Of a DNA stretch of 64,000 nt, positions 49,691-60,136 are shown piece after piece. The stretch comes from Trochalopteron elliotii (lineage: Eukaryota > Chordata > Aves > Passeriformes > Leiothrichidae): positions 52,136-116,135 of the forward strand of contig JANPWX010000338.1 in NCBI GenBank assembly GCA_024734555.1, read 5' to 3'. Made by a program: the position numbers and the translations under genes. Position 1 is the stretch's first letter. Every line of letters begins with the position of its first letter. The notes beneath the pieces were generated by a model. The model made no database searches and was not told where the DNA came from. It saw only the letters and a list, made by a program, of their open reading frames with translations.

Positions 49691-51321
49691 TTTTTCCTTG
49701 TCTGTTTAAAAACTGATTTATGTAAACAGTTAAAAACTTACTCTGTTAGCTTAGCTTGTATCTATAAATTAGCCATGCATATTAAATTTGTATTAGCTAG
49801 GTTTAACAGATTAAGTGTATCCACACAGGATTTTTCACCAAATTCCTAAAGTCAGTTTAAAATTACACCTTTTGTTAAAGCAGAGCAAATGAAAGTGTAG
49901 TTAGGCCACAGCCAGTTTCTGATCCACAAATACTTCCAAGAAGAATCCAGACAGTGCTTCAGGAAAGGGTATATTTCAGCAGATCCCTTAGAGAGTGTTA
50001 TCTCCATTATCCTGAAATTCATGAAGCCTCCACGCATAGCAGGGAGTTATTCTTCTGAAATATTTTCCATCAGCAACACAGGGGTTTGTTACAGAATTAA
50101 CTTAACGTGCTTTACCTTGATAGCACCTCCATTTGTGGGAGATAGTTTATTGCCTAGGCAAGACAAAGTGCTATTAAACCACAGATTTTAATTCAGCTGC
50201 AAGTAAGCTGCCCTACTGTACCCAGAACACAACAGCGATATAATGAAAACTGCTATAAAAATTAATTCTGAAAATATCAAATACAATTATTGTAAAGTTT
50301 AAACAAAGGCTATTTGTTAGTTCATTTCAAGACTTAACTGCATTCAAAATCCAATGAAAACTGGCTTTTACACATACAGACACACATTTGTCTATGGAAT
50401 AAAAGTTTTAAATTATGGCTATTAAATGCATGGTATTTCTTAATGATAGCATTCATTGTTATCCTTGTAATAATACATTTGACAAAGGAAGAAAAGAGAA
50501 ATTTATCAAAAAGCTGCCAATGAATTTTAATAAAAAATACTTCCCAGTAGAAGGCAACAACCCCCTTATCTACTAGGCCACAAGTGCTTGAGTATTTCTC
50601 AAGAATTTAGATACACTATTTTGCAATAGAAACTTACAGAAAGTTACAAAGAAGCAAATAATTCTAAAAATCAAACATACAGGCCACTGAGTTGAAAGAA
50701 AGTAATTTCCCACATTAACATTTAGATCTATTATACATGCACACAAATTTCCATGCAAATCAGACTTCACTTATTGTGTATTTTGCCTTATTTAATGAAA
50801 AATGAAAAAGACAGAAGAACACCTAACCCCCTCCATTTTTCCCATTAAGTTGCTGCTGCCAGCAGGACCCTGGTGATGGCATTTCCATTGAGGCTAATCA
50901 CAGAGAAGAAGTGTGCACATAAACATGAGAAAACTCATGCTCAGGTTAGAAAGAGCAGCCACCCGGTTTGTCCATCACATTCACCTCTATTCACACAGTA
51001 ATTGCTGTACTCTGGAAAGCTGACTAGACCCATCATGATCTCAGAACACTAGTTATCCCCTACTGAACCATTTTCAAAATTGGTAAATGATACAGCTAAG
51101 TATAAAAGGAGAGATCGTCAGACAATTCAGCTGTAGAGAACTCACTTCTACAGTATGCAGAGAATTGGTGAAAGCAGCTGAAATACACAGTCAGCCCTGG
51201 TCACTGCTACAGCTGCAGTCCGGGCAGAGATGGCCCTTGCTCAGACTTCTTTGTGCCCACGCCATATGTGTGTCCCCTTGACACTTTCCTATAACCTTCA
51301 TTCCTCTTTTCCCACAGGGAA
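49691..51321. other. Unique AT-rich sequence
   Basis: No gene or repeat recognised. The stretch at about 50230-50560 is AT-rich and even in composition, like many conserved non-coding elements, but that cannot be judged without an alignment. Confidence 0.4.
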
Positions 51322-51846
51322 ATGTGCTGGCAGTCTCCTGCCCCCATCAGCTCCATGCTAGCAGGATGTGCAGGCTGGATGGGCAGAGCTGCTGTGGGAA
51401 AGGCTTACACAGAGCCCCATTTTGCTTCAAAACGCCTTCCTGCCAGCTCACTTCTGCCTAACTCCACTATCTATAGCTTTCAAATGCTTCCCCTTCATAA
51501 TCACACCTCCTACTATTCTGAAGACTATTTTCTGGGAACGCTGAACATATTTGTTGGCTCACTGGCCCCTAGCACACTGACTGCTCATTCAATAGCATTC
51601 ACACAAGACTGGAAAAGACTTGTCATCCTCTTACTATCTGGCACTCCGTTACTAGCTTACTACTGTTTCCCTCTGCACTACAGGTCCAAATTGAATGTCA
51701 GACACAGGAAAATGCCAGCAAAAGCTCCGGTTCACAGTCAGGCACCAGCCACAGGATACAGTCCAAAACTGGATACACACTGGCACATTACCATTATTAA
51801 CACAAGGTTTGCCATGAGTAAATCCCCTTGTCATTCTTCTCTTTGA
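51322..51846 (+). CDS. Longest ATG ORF in the window (174 codons), unassigned
   Basis: The frame starts at a true ATG (51322) three bases after a strong acceptor-like CTCTTTTCCCACAG (exon would start at 51319) and runs 174 codons to TGA. The product begins MCWQSPAPISSMLAGCAGW and has one plausible membrane helix in the middle (RLVILLLSGTPLLAYYC), followed by a basic stretch (HYRSKLNVRHRKMPAK). I recognise no domain. About one ORF of this length is expected by chance in 64 kb on six frames, so length alone is weak evidence; the adjoining acceptor is the only extra support. No poly(A) signal is obvious within the next few hundred bases. It could be a lineage-specific terminal exon or noise. Confidence 0.15.
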   Translation: MCWQSPAPISSMLAGCAGWMGRAAVGKAYTEPHFASKRLPASSLLPNSTIYSFQMLPLHNHTSYYSEDYFLGTLNIFVGSLAPSTLTAHSIAFTQDWKRLVILLLSGTPLLAYYCFPLHYRSKLNVRHRKMPAKAPVHSQAPATGYSPKLDTHWHITIINTRFAMSKSPCHSSL

Positions 51847-52795
51847 CAGTGAGTACAGGGAAAATTAGGATTATTACAGTATTTCAAATATCTGCTGGGT
51901 GATAACATCCTAGAGCGGTAGCATTAGTCAAAAATTCAGGCAGACATTAGGATAAACAGATTCTCCTGCTTCCGTAGCCAGGACTTCACAGAAGCAAATT
52001 CCCATGGAGATCACATAACCTACAGTGTAATTGTCTCCTGGTTGCCTAAATATTCAGACAAGGAAGGAAGGAAGGGATTAGGCCTGTAACTGTTCCTGCT
52101 CACTAGCCAGCCTGCCAAGCACATCCACCACCCACCCAGCCCCATTCCTCCCACGGCCTGGCTCTGTGACTGACTGACCTTCCCAGACTCTGCAGAGTCA
52201 CAGCAAATACCCCTGGGGCATTCCTGATGGTGCCTGAATTGTCAGCTAAAATAATCACCTGGCTGTCACCAAGAGCAACACAGGTAGGCCAAAGGGGAGC
52301 AGCTCAATGCGCATGCTTTCACCCGGCATGGTAAACAGCTAACATATGGTAATTCTGAGGGGGCTGACATGCTGCAGCAAATTATTAAAAGGCTGACACT
52401 CAGCTGAAAGAGCTGACACTTGAAAGTTACTCCCTAGCACAAAAGAGAAAAAATGAAAGTGAAATGTGACTGAACTGTTGTCTCGCATGCTCATATTTTG
52501 TTGACAAATTTATTTGTAGGTATGAATTTGGCCCTTTCTTAGGAGTGTCAGTATCAGGTGCTGATAAAAAAGCAACCTGACTCTATTACAGATGTGTTAC
52601 TCTTCAAACTGATGCTCCAGCAAGAGGACAAAGAATTCCGCTGTTATAATCTGTTGTGCAGGCTGAGGCTATGCTATCAACTGCAACATTTGACATTGTT
52701 ACACATCCCTTCTAAAAAAGACTACTTAGAATTTGAAATATTGCATTATAATGAAATACCTCTTTAAATATATCAACGTTGGAAAATGCAAGTTA
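51847..52795. other. Unique sequence, nothing supported
   Basis: No gene, RNA gene or transposon recognised. Confidence 0.5.
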
Positions 52796-52863
52796 GCCAA
52801 CAGTCTTCACTTCAAAATATATTTCCTTTGCCAACAGTTTTCACTTCAAAATACATTTTCTTT
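52796..52863. repeat. Tandem duplication, 2 x 34 bp
   Basis: Unit 1 (52796-52829) and unit 2 (52830-52863) both begin GCCAACAGT and contain TTCACTTCAAAATA. They differ at three transitions, so the duplication is moderately recent. Confidence 0.92.
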
Positions 52864-53579
52864 TTAAGGTGCTCCAAACCACTGTTCAGTTGTTACACTA
52901 ACACTTCATATCAACTATCTATTACCAAAACCAGATTCAGATTAGGTATCGCATCCCCAGCACACTGGTGTTCCTGAGCTCTAAGATTGTTTTTGACACA
53001 GTAGGGTCTGCAATATTATACTGTTGAAATATTATACTTAGTGCTACATGAACATGTAAGTGTACAAGTTTTGTGGTAGCAGCACTGTTTAATTGCATAA
53101 AGGAAATGGTGCTTCTCACTCAAAACCTCAGAATTCCAAGACCTGATCATGCAAGTATGCAAGACTGCAGTTTTATTTATAGTTGCATTCACTTTAGACA
53201 ATTGTCAGGTAATTCATATCAACTTTTGGAGTTTGAGTATGTCTGAAAACTCTCTGTAGATGCCATTTCATTTGAAAAAGCATCAAAGCATTTTCCAGCA
53301 CAGATTCATACAGGAAGGACGTGGAAGATTTACAGCATTCTCCTACTCCAAGAAAGGATAATTCCTAATCCCAAACAAAATCTCATCAAGGGACTTTCTA
53401 GAGAGTTTTCTGCGGAACAGAGTAAGATTTGGACTATGCATGTTCAGTAAAACTGTTATTTTAGTAATCTTTAAACCTTCAGATTTATTTGAAAACAAGA
53501 TCTGTCCATGTTCCTTCCTTTTTCTTCAAATGTGGAAATTACTTCCAAAATTATACTGCTCAAAACAATTCTCTTACAG
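52864..53579. other. Unique sequence, nothing supported
   Basis: No gene or repeat family recognised. Confidence 0.45.
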
Positions 53580-53650
53580 CCCCGAAGAATAGGAGTGAAT
53601 TTCAATTTCCCATTGATACTAAAGAATGTCATTCTCCTAAGTGTGTAAAG
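53580..53650 (+). CDS. Candidate 71-nt internal exon, unknown protein
   Basis: A good acceptor (CAATTCTCTTACAG) and donor (AAAG/GTAAGAATT) bracket 71 nt. After two nucleotides completing an upstream codon, 23 codons are open: PKNRSEFQFPIDTKECHSPK and then CVK, leaving phase 0. That phase matches the next candidate exon at 54106. The C-x-SPKC ending loosely recalls the end of a sushi module, but most of the module's residues are absent, so I do not call it. The other frames contain stops. No upstream partner was found. Confidence 0.2.
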
Positions 53651-54105
53651 GTAAGAATTCTGTAATGAAAGCCGTTAGAGCAGTGACAATGCACATCTGA
53701 CCCCATCTGAACCTGCTAATACACCTTCCTCTGGATTATTTTTTAACAATCTGTACTTCTCCACTTCCTCCTGCATAGTTTCTACTCGGAACAAGTTTTA
53801 CTTGGTCACAAATAATTTTAAGTCAGTAAAATATAAGATGCCTGTGAAAAACGTGGTGAAATTCCTTTGCTAATAGGACACAAAATTTGTCCTTAGCCTA
53901 CTATGAAGTCAAATATTAGATCTCAGCTTTAAAGATGTTGTTAGAATACTAGAAGCACTTTTCCAAACCCTGTGTTTTGTAAATTTAATCATTTACCAGT
54001 CCTTTTGATCCTTACACATCTGGGCTGACGCTAAGTGCTGTCAGAGAGGTACAGTAATACTCATGGCAAGGGTGTGATCTCTGTTTTCTGTTGCTGAGCC
54101 CACAG
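53651..54105. other. Between the first two plus-strand exon candidates
   Basis: Would be an intron of about 455 bp if both neighbours are real. No other feature seen. Confidence 0.3.
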
Positions 54106-54181
54106 GAGCTCTGTCAGCACACCCTGGCACTGGTTTGGAAGGAGATCAGAAGAAAGGATAGCAACAGACTACAGATGGGAG
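54106..54181 (+). CDS. Candidate 76-nt internal exon, unknown protein
   Basis: A strong acceptor (CTGTTTTCTGTTGCTGAGCCCACAG) and donor (GGGAG/GTAAGACTT) bracket 76 nt. The frame in phase 0 reads ELCQHTLALVWKEIRRKDSN and then RLQMG, with one G left over (phase 1). It would join the preceding candidate in frame and is completed by AA of the following one (giving Glu). The segment is basic and could be an amphipathic helix. No family recognised. Confidence 0.2.
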
Positions 54182-54820
54182 GTAAGACTTTGTCCCTCTG
54201 TGGTCAGTATTGCACTGGCATCCAGTACCAGCTGCACAAATGGAGTATTGGAATAGTATTTTACCTATGGTGAATGTGCCTCCAGACCCCACAGATCAAG
54301 CAGTGACCTGGCATACAAGCAGGTCCCATTCCCTCATTCTTGCAACTGAGAGAAAAGGATGAACTGCCTTGTTCTTCTTTTCTTAGCCTTTAAAATTTAT
54401 CACTAGATCCCATTGTTGCATTTATGCATTTTACACTGGTTCGGCTTTTAAACATGAGTTTTATTATTTTTGCCTCACTGCTGTACGTATGCTTCTCCCC
54501 CATTATTTTATGCACCATGATAACATAACAAGTGTTGGTTGGAAGAAGAACTCAATATTTTCTGCCTTTACTCTGCACAACACATGCACTTCTGTTTGTG
54601 CACAGAGTAGCTTGGGGCACAGTGCGTTTCTATACTTTTCATTTGGTAGCTCACCTTTTAAATTCTCTACAGTGATCTCCACACGACCTTTCAGAGGCCC
54701 TGACACTGGCTGCTGAACTTGTGTACTTCTCACAGTGTTCTGGGTAGCTGTAACAGTCTCTGCCACAGATGGATGACAAAACAAGGACCACACTGCACGC
54801 TGAGACTATTGATACCACAG
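54182..54820. other. Between the last two plus-strand exon candidates
   Basis: Would be an intron of about 640 bp if both neighbours are real. The minus frame at 54503-54793 is unassigned. Confidence 0.3.
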
Positions 54821-54921
54821 AACTGTGTGTCAACAGGTGTAACTGCTCTGACCTGCGTCTTAAAAATGGCAAAAGTTCTACCTATGACAGATTCATCTAT
54901 AATTTTCCTTTGTGTAGGTGA
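54821..54921 (+). CDS. Candidate terminal exon with stop, unknown protein
   Basis: After an acceptor with a weak pyrimidine tract (GATACCACAG), AA completes the codon left by the previous candidate. Then 32 codons are open: LCVNRCNCSDLRLKNGKSST and then YDRFIYNFPLCR, followed by TGA (54919-54921). Four cysteines in 32 residues (C-x3-C-x-C plus a penultimate C) would suit a small secreted or metal-binding tail. AATAAA follows 23 bp after the stop, then a GT-rich stretch. A donor-like GTGAGA overlaps the stop (TGTAG/GTGAGA), so splicing onward is an alternative. The weak acceptor is the main objection. Confidence 0.2.
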
Positions 54922-54944
54922 GAAACAAGACATCTCTATCAGCA

Positions 54945-54950
54945 AATAAA
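54945..54950 (+). terminator. Poly(A) signal AATAAA with GT-rich downstream element
   Basis: AATAAA lies 23 bp after the TGA of the candidate terminal exon. CTGTTGTGTCACTGTGTCTT, a GT-rich element of the kind that supports cleavage, follows about 25 bp further on. Confidence 0.3.
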
Positions 54951-54965
54951 AGACTAATGCTTCAG

Positions 54966-57900
54966 GCCCCTGTTAACTGTTGTGTCACTGTGTCTTCCTG
55001 CTCCTAGTTCTTAATATCACACAGTACATAATACTTAAATGCTTGTTACCTGTGGTTTTCTGACTTTCCTCTCTCTAGTCTCTTCCAGTTACTACCATCA
55101 GATGTGGATGTATGAGGTGTCATGATATGATCATAGGCAACATGCACAGTCACTTGTGAAATACAGACTGATGCTGCAGAATTACACCTTTCCAATGGGC
55201 TTTGCTAGAATCTGCAGACAAACATGGGCAGTATGTGCAGTCTGGCTACTGGGAATAATGCCACAGTCAATAGGATAGTGTGACAAAACAGATAACCTGC
55301 TGTGAGGTGCTAAGTCTGACTCTAAAACAGCAGCAGTTAAGTACAAGTGTGACAGCATCACTTAAACAGTTAGGAAGACCTCAGTGAGTGTTTTGTGTGC
55401 AGCAGCATGCAAAAGCATATGACTGTGAAACACTGCCTGAAGAGAGAAAGTTGTTGAATCTTACCAACAGGCAGAACGTGAAGAGCAGAGAGCACACCAG
55501 AGAGCTCAGAGCCTTCTTCCTGCCCTGAGCAGTGTTTCCCAGCACACGATGATCCCAATTTTGATGTTGATCTGGCTGATTATCTCATGACAGTCCTGTG
55601 GTGTAACCCTTCTTGTAAAGATTCCCTCAGACACATTGACCTTGACCACCTCTGATGCTCTAACCTCCACATGGCCTCCCTCTGAATTGATCCATCAATT
55701 ATTTATCTTCTGCACAGGGTGTGTCCTCTAGACAAGTTCAAGAAGTGGCACCTTTGGATCCCATTTTAAGGTCTAAGAAGACTATGCTTTGTGTAAGACC
55801 ACAACACACATGACACTGCATTAGGCACCTCCCTACTGTGGGAGGCAGATGAAGTCTGACTCTTTGTTGCTGCCTTGCTCCTCTTGCTCTCTTGAAAATC
55901 TTGCACGGATTTCCTTCCTTGCTGCTCCTCCCTTCTCCCTTTGGAAACATACTCATGACCTCCTCCAAACTTAAATGTTCTCTGTATAAGCAAAAATTTC
56001 CTCAAGTGCACAACAGGCACCCTTTAACTACACACACTGAAGTGACCACAGAACATCTGTGGATGTCTGTCTTTGAGGCCACACCAGCAACCTTGCCATT
56101 TCCCTGCATCCATCTTAACAGCCATCTGACAATGATGTGTCATTTCCTGGGCCACACCATGTATGCAGGGATGTAGATGACAATGTGGATGATGGCTGCT
56201 CTGCTTAAGGAAGAAGTCATTTTATCATTTGGAAATTTCAGCATGTCCCTGACACAGTAAAGTTGAAACATGCTTCCAGTTATAAATTAGTTCATATAGA
56301 AGCACTCTAAAAATGGACTCATCTTCCTGAAACCACTTACCAGATTGGGGAAAATTTAGTTTAAGAGCACATCTTATGATAGTCATGGGAGAAATAAGAC
56401 GGGACAAAAAATGGGGATTATTTAAGTTCCAAGATCTTTGGGGAGATCCTTTTTAGCCTGCCATATCTCAAACCAAGCTAACCTAAATATTATTGTATCT
56501 GTTTCCTTTGTCAATGACTTGCTGTTGCCTTTTATTAGATATGAAACAATAGGTGAGAGAGAATAAGCCAATTAATTATTAAAAGTGGTTCCCACATACT
56601 TTGAAAGTCTGCATGTCCTCGAAGCACACTCAATAAAGTTAACAAGGCTAACCAGGGCACTGTATAATGTCTGTGAAGCCTCAGAAGGTGTTTTGTGAAC
56701 GCTGTGGAATTCTGCTGTGTGCTCCCTTAACTCCACATGGACCCAGTGCACACTTCATAAAGCTCTTTTGCCTCAAAACACAAACCTTACAAATTTCTCT
56801 CTTCCAGCCCTACTCAAAAGTTGCTGCTTTCAATTAGCTTTCCAGCTACTCCCTCTCTGTCCCTCCACATCACTCCCTCTCACTCTTAATTCACCTGAAG
56901 AGCAGAAATTATTCACAACCTACCCTCACACATCATGCTCACCTGCCCATCTCTGAGGACTTGTAATCACCCTTCCTGTGCCATTTCTGACTGACACAGT
57001 AACTACCTCAAGGCAATAAATACTCTTTTTGAATCCACAGAAAAGCACAATGCTTATTTATTTATACTATGTGGAATACAAAATTGCTACTAAATATAAT
57101 AGTCATAAAAATTATCTTCAGTAGATAGTAACCCTTTAATGCCCTTTCCACAAAGACCTTGAGTATGTTAGTTTGGATCCAAAATCAGATTTTCTGCTAT
57201 GGCCTCCTAAAAATCAGTACACTCGGTAATAACCTCAGTGAGAAAACCATCACTAGGTAATAGCAAAAATGAGATGTCAGTGGTGCTTGAGGCACTTGTT
57301 GAAATCAATTAACACAGACTCTGTGCTGATGGAACAGGCATGGTTTCCACAGTATTTTAATTTCATTCTCCAACCAATTATCAGAATCTTTTGCAGATGA
57401 TCTAGAACTAAAGGGGGGAATATTAGCTTTATTTTCCCTGCACTTGCTGATCACATTATCACTTTGAATAACTTATGTCAAACAGCTTTTTGGAGACAAT
57501 ACACTCTGCAACTATAAGACAAAGTGTTCAATGGAATGAATTCCAAAACCCAGGAACACTAAGTGCATTAACCAAGCTTTGTGGCTGGAGTCTGTAATTT
57601 TTATTCACCCAACACTTGCTTTTCAGCCAAGGGAACTACTCCTATTCTGCTTCTGTAACAAGGTTGGTCTTCATATAATATATAATGAAAATAACAGCTG
57701 TATTTAAACACATGGCAGAAGCCATTAGGCATGGAAGAACTGCTCTTTTTCTAGTAAATCATGGCTGTCTAACAAATTTTATACATGACTGTCCTTGTCC
57801 ATACTATGAGCCAAATGTTGTCTTGTTTTATCCCAGTTAAGATGCACTGGTTACTAGAGTTCCTGAAACAATTAATATTGCCCCTATATCTCAGAATGCC

Positions 57901-59456
57901 AGGTGGGGAATTGAAATAAAACAGAAATTTTTGTTATAGGGGGAGGAGAATTTCAGAGCCACACAGAAAGGATGACAGTGAGGAAGGAAAGAAACCACCA
58001 CAGAATACTAACATCTGCATTGCCTTTCAGATCCTTTTTTTTTTTCTTCTACACATTTAAACATCACACTAAAACCTGATCTGATCCCTACTTTTATGGA
58101 AATTGTTATCAGTGGTCTTGTTGTTACTTTTCCCATTTGCAGCTGTAGTCCCATTTTCTTTACTATTTGGGTATTTTCAGAGACACGATGTTAGAAAACA
58201 GTAACTCTACCGAGACTCTGCAACTTTTTATACTGTTGTTAGACAATTGCTACTGGCAGCTAGTCAGGACAAAAATCCACCAAGAGCAAGGTGCTGGGAA
58301 ATAATCCCAGTCACTATACGAGCAGCATGGCTACAGCCAGGCAGAGACCAACAAAATATGGAATCAAACAAAAACTGAACCACTTCACACATCAGTAACT
58401 ATACATCTGTCTTAGCTCAGGCAATTAAGTAAACTGAAACCTCAGTCTAGTAAAAACTGCTGTGCCGTAAGGATTCAGCACAACACAGTAAGTTTTTACC
58501 ACAGATAGAGATGGTCTAAAAACACTGCGAGCATCTAGGAAAACACTGGGAATGGCATGCAACAACATGGGTATTGTTCGTCTCTAGCTTCATTGATTAT
58601 CCATTGTTTGAAGCCTCAGATTTGTTACAAGCTGGCACTCAGCTCTTGGCCAGGAGCTCCTGTGAATACTGGGCTTTTGAGAACAAGCTCTACTTAAGTG
58701 GGAAGGATATGCCATGCACTGGCCAAGCTCTGAGCTGTCATATGCAGTCCTGAATAGGACTGCTTTCCAGTCTCGGCACATAGGCATGAACACATACCAC
58801 TACATCTGAGTCAAGGCAATGCCCCAACTGCTCAAGAGGAAATAACAAAGCCCTTTTCAGTGCTGTGTCTTTCTCCAAGTAGGAATCCTCACAACCCTTC
58901 TGCAGCCAAGACAAAATTGCCCTTAGCCAGAGAGTCAGTTCTGTGTCTTCTGCGTACAAAACTTGTGGTTGTGCTGCCGATGATTCAAGAGCATTGTTCA
59001 GCTGCCACCCATGATGTTCATTGTTTATGTCCCTGGATTTGTTACTTAATCAACTACATATGCACTTAATTTCACTTTGTATTAACTCTAAGCAGTATTT
59101 ACTTTTCATGAAATCTCTCTATTACAATGAATGTTTATGTTTACCCCAGGAACCAGTCAAGAGTGTGAACATCTTTTCAAGCTTCATCCACTTATTGATC
59201 AGTTGGATAAAAAATTTAAACAGCTGTAAGACTGGTAAATTTCATCAAAACATTTGTCATACAATTTATTTGAGAGGACAACTATTTTAAATAGCATGTT
59301 CTTTCAGAAATCTCAGTATTGGTTTAAATTTTGAAGAATCATTCACATGCACTATCATGTGTGTTGTTTTAACACAGACACAGGCAAATCACGGAATTCA
59401 ATTCCTCACTCTCCAACTTTATGCTTTAACATAAAACCCACATTCTCCACATTCCA
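54966..59456. other. Unique sequence, nothing supported
   Basis: No recognisable gene, RNA gene or transposon. A T-run lies at about 58037-58048. A minus-strand frame near 55464-55558 runs into a good donor (CTGTTG/GTAAGA) but opens only at TTG and lacks a good acceptor. Confidence 0.5.
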
Positions 59457-59535
59457 GATTCTGGGATAGAGTTAATTTTCTTCTCAGTGTCTGGTACAGT
59501 GCTGTGTTTTGTATTTAGTATAAGAATAATGTTGT
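59457..59535 (+). mobile_element. ERVL-type LTR fragment
   Basis: The words 'gggatagagttaattttctt', 'ctcagtgtctggtacagtgc' and 'tgtgttttgtatttagtata' match a widespread bird ERVL-type LTR motif (gatagagttaattttcttca...gctggtatggtgctatgttttggattt). Only about 80 bp remain, without LTR ends, target duplication or internal viral genes, so it is an inert relic. Family assignment is from memory and approximate; the orientation given follows that remembered consensus. Confidence 0.55.
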
Positions 59536-59577
59536 CCTACTGTTGACATCTACTTAAGGTAAGATTTTTTTTCCCAT

Positions 59578-60136
59578 ATCATAGAATCATAGAATCTTAA
59601 AGTGGTTTGTGTTGGAAGGGACCTTAAAAACCATCTAGTTCCAAACCCCTTGACATGGGTAGGGACACTTTCCACTATACTGAGTTGCTTGAAACCTTAT
59701 CCAACCAGGCATGGGACATCCACGACTTCTCTGGGCAACCTCTTCCAGGTGCCTCACCACCCACACAGTAAAGAATTTATTCCTAATGCCTAATTAAGAA
59801 TTAACTCTTCCAGTTTAAAGCTTTCCCCCTTGTCCTATCATTCCATGCCCTTGTCCCTCTCTGGCTCTCCTGCAGGCCTCCTTTACATACAGGAAGGCTT
59901 CTGTAGGGTCTCCAGAGCTTTCTCTTCTCCAGACTGAACAGCCCCAGTGCCCTAAGCCTGTCTCCATCAGAGAGGTGCCCCAGCCCTCTGATCATCTTTG
60001 TGGCCTCCTCTGGACCCACTCAGGCAGCTCCATGTCTTCCTTATGCTGGGGTACCAGAGCTGGATGCAGTGCTCCAGGTGGGGTGCACAAGAGTGGAGCA
60101 GAGGGGGAGAATCACCTCCCTTGACCTGCTGGTCCT
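59578..60136 (-). mobile_element. CR1 LINE, 3' fragment, best preserved (minus orientation)
   Basis: Begins with ATCATAGAATCATAGAATC, two 8-bp units of the CR1 3' terminus in reverse complement. It then follows the consensus for about 560 bp: 'gttggaagggaccttaaaaa', 'gacatccacgacttctctgg', 'cacagtaaagaatttattcc', 'cttctcttctccagactgaa', 'ctctgatcatctttgtggcc', 'gtgctccaggtggggtgcac' and 'gagggggagaatcacctccc'. It breaks off after 'gacctgctggtcctgcagt'. It is 5'-truncated and includes the last part of the reverse-transcriptase ORF region plus the 3' UTR, with small deletions. It is clearly the youngest CR1 in the window and is flanked on its 3' side by the LTR fragment at 59457. Confidence 0.93.

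Noticed and set aside
55464..55558. Minus-strand frame starting MGSSCAG-like and ending at a good donor, resembling a myristoylated N-terminus
   Set aside because: The first codon is TTG, not ATG, and no convincing acceptor or promoter lies upstream.
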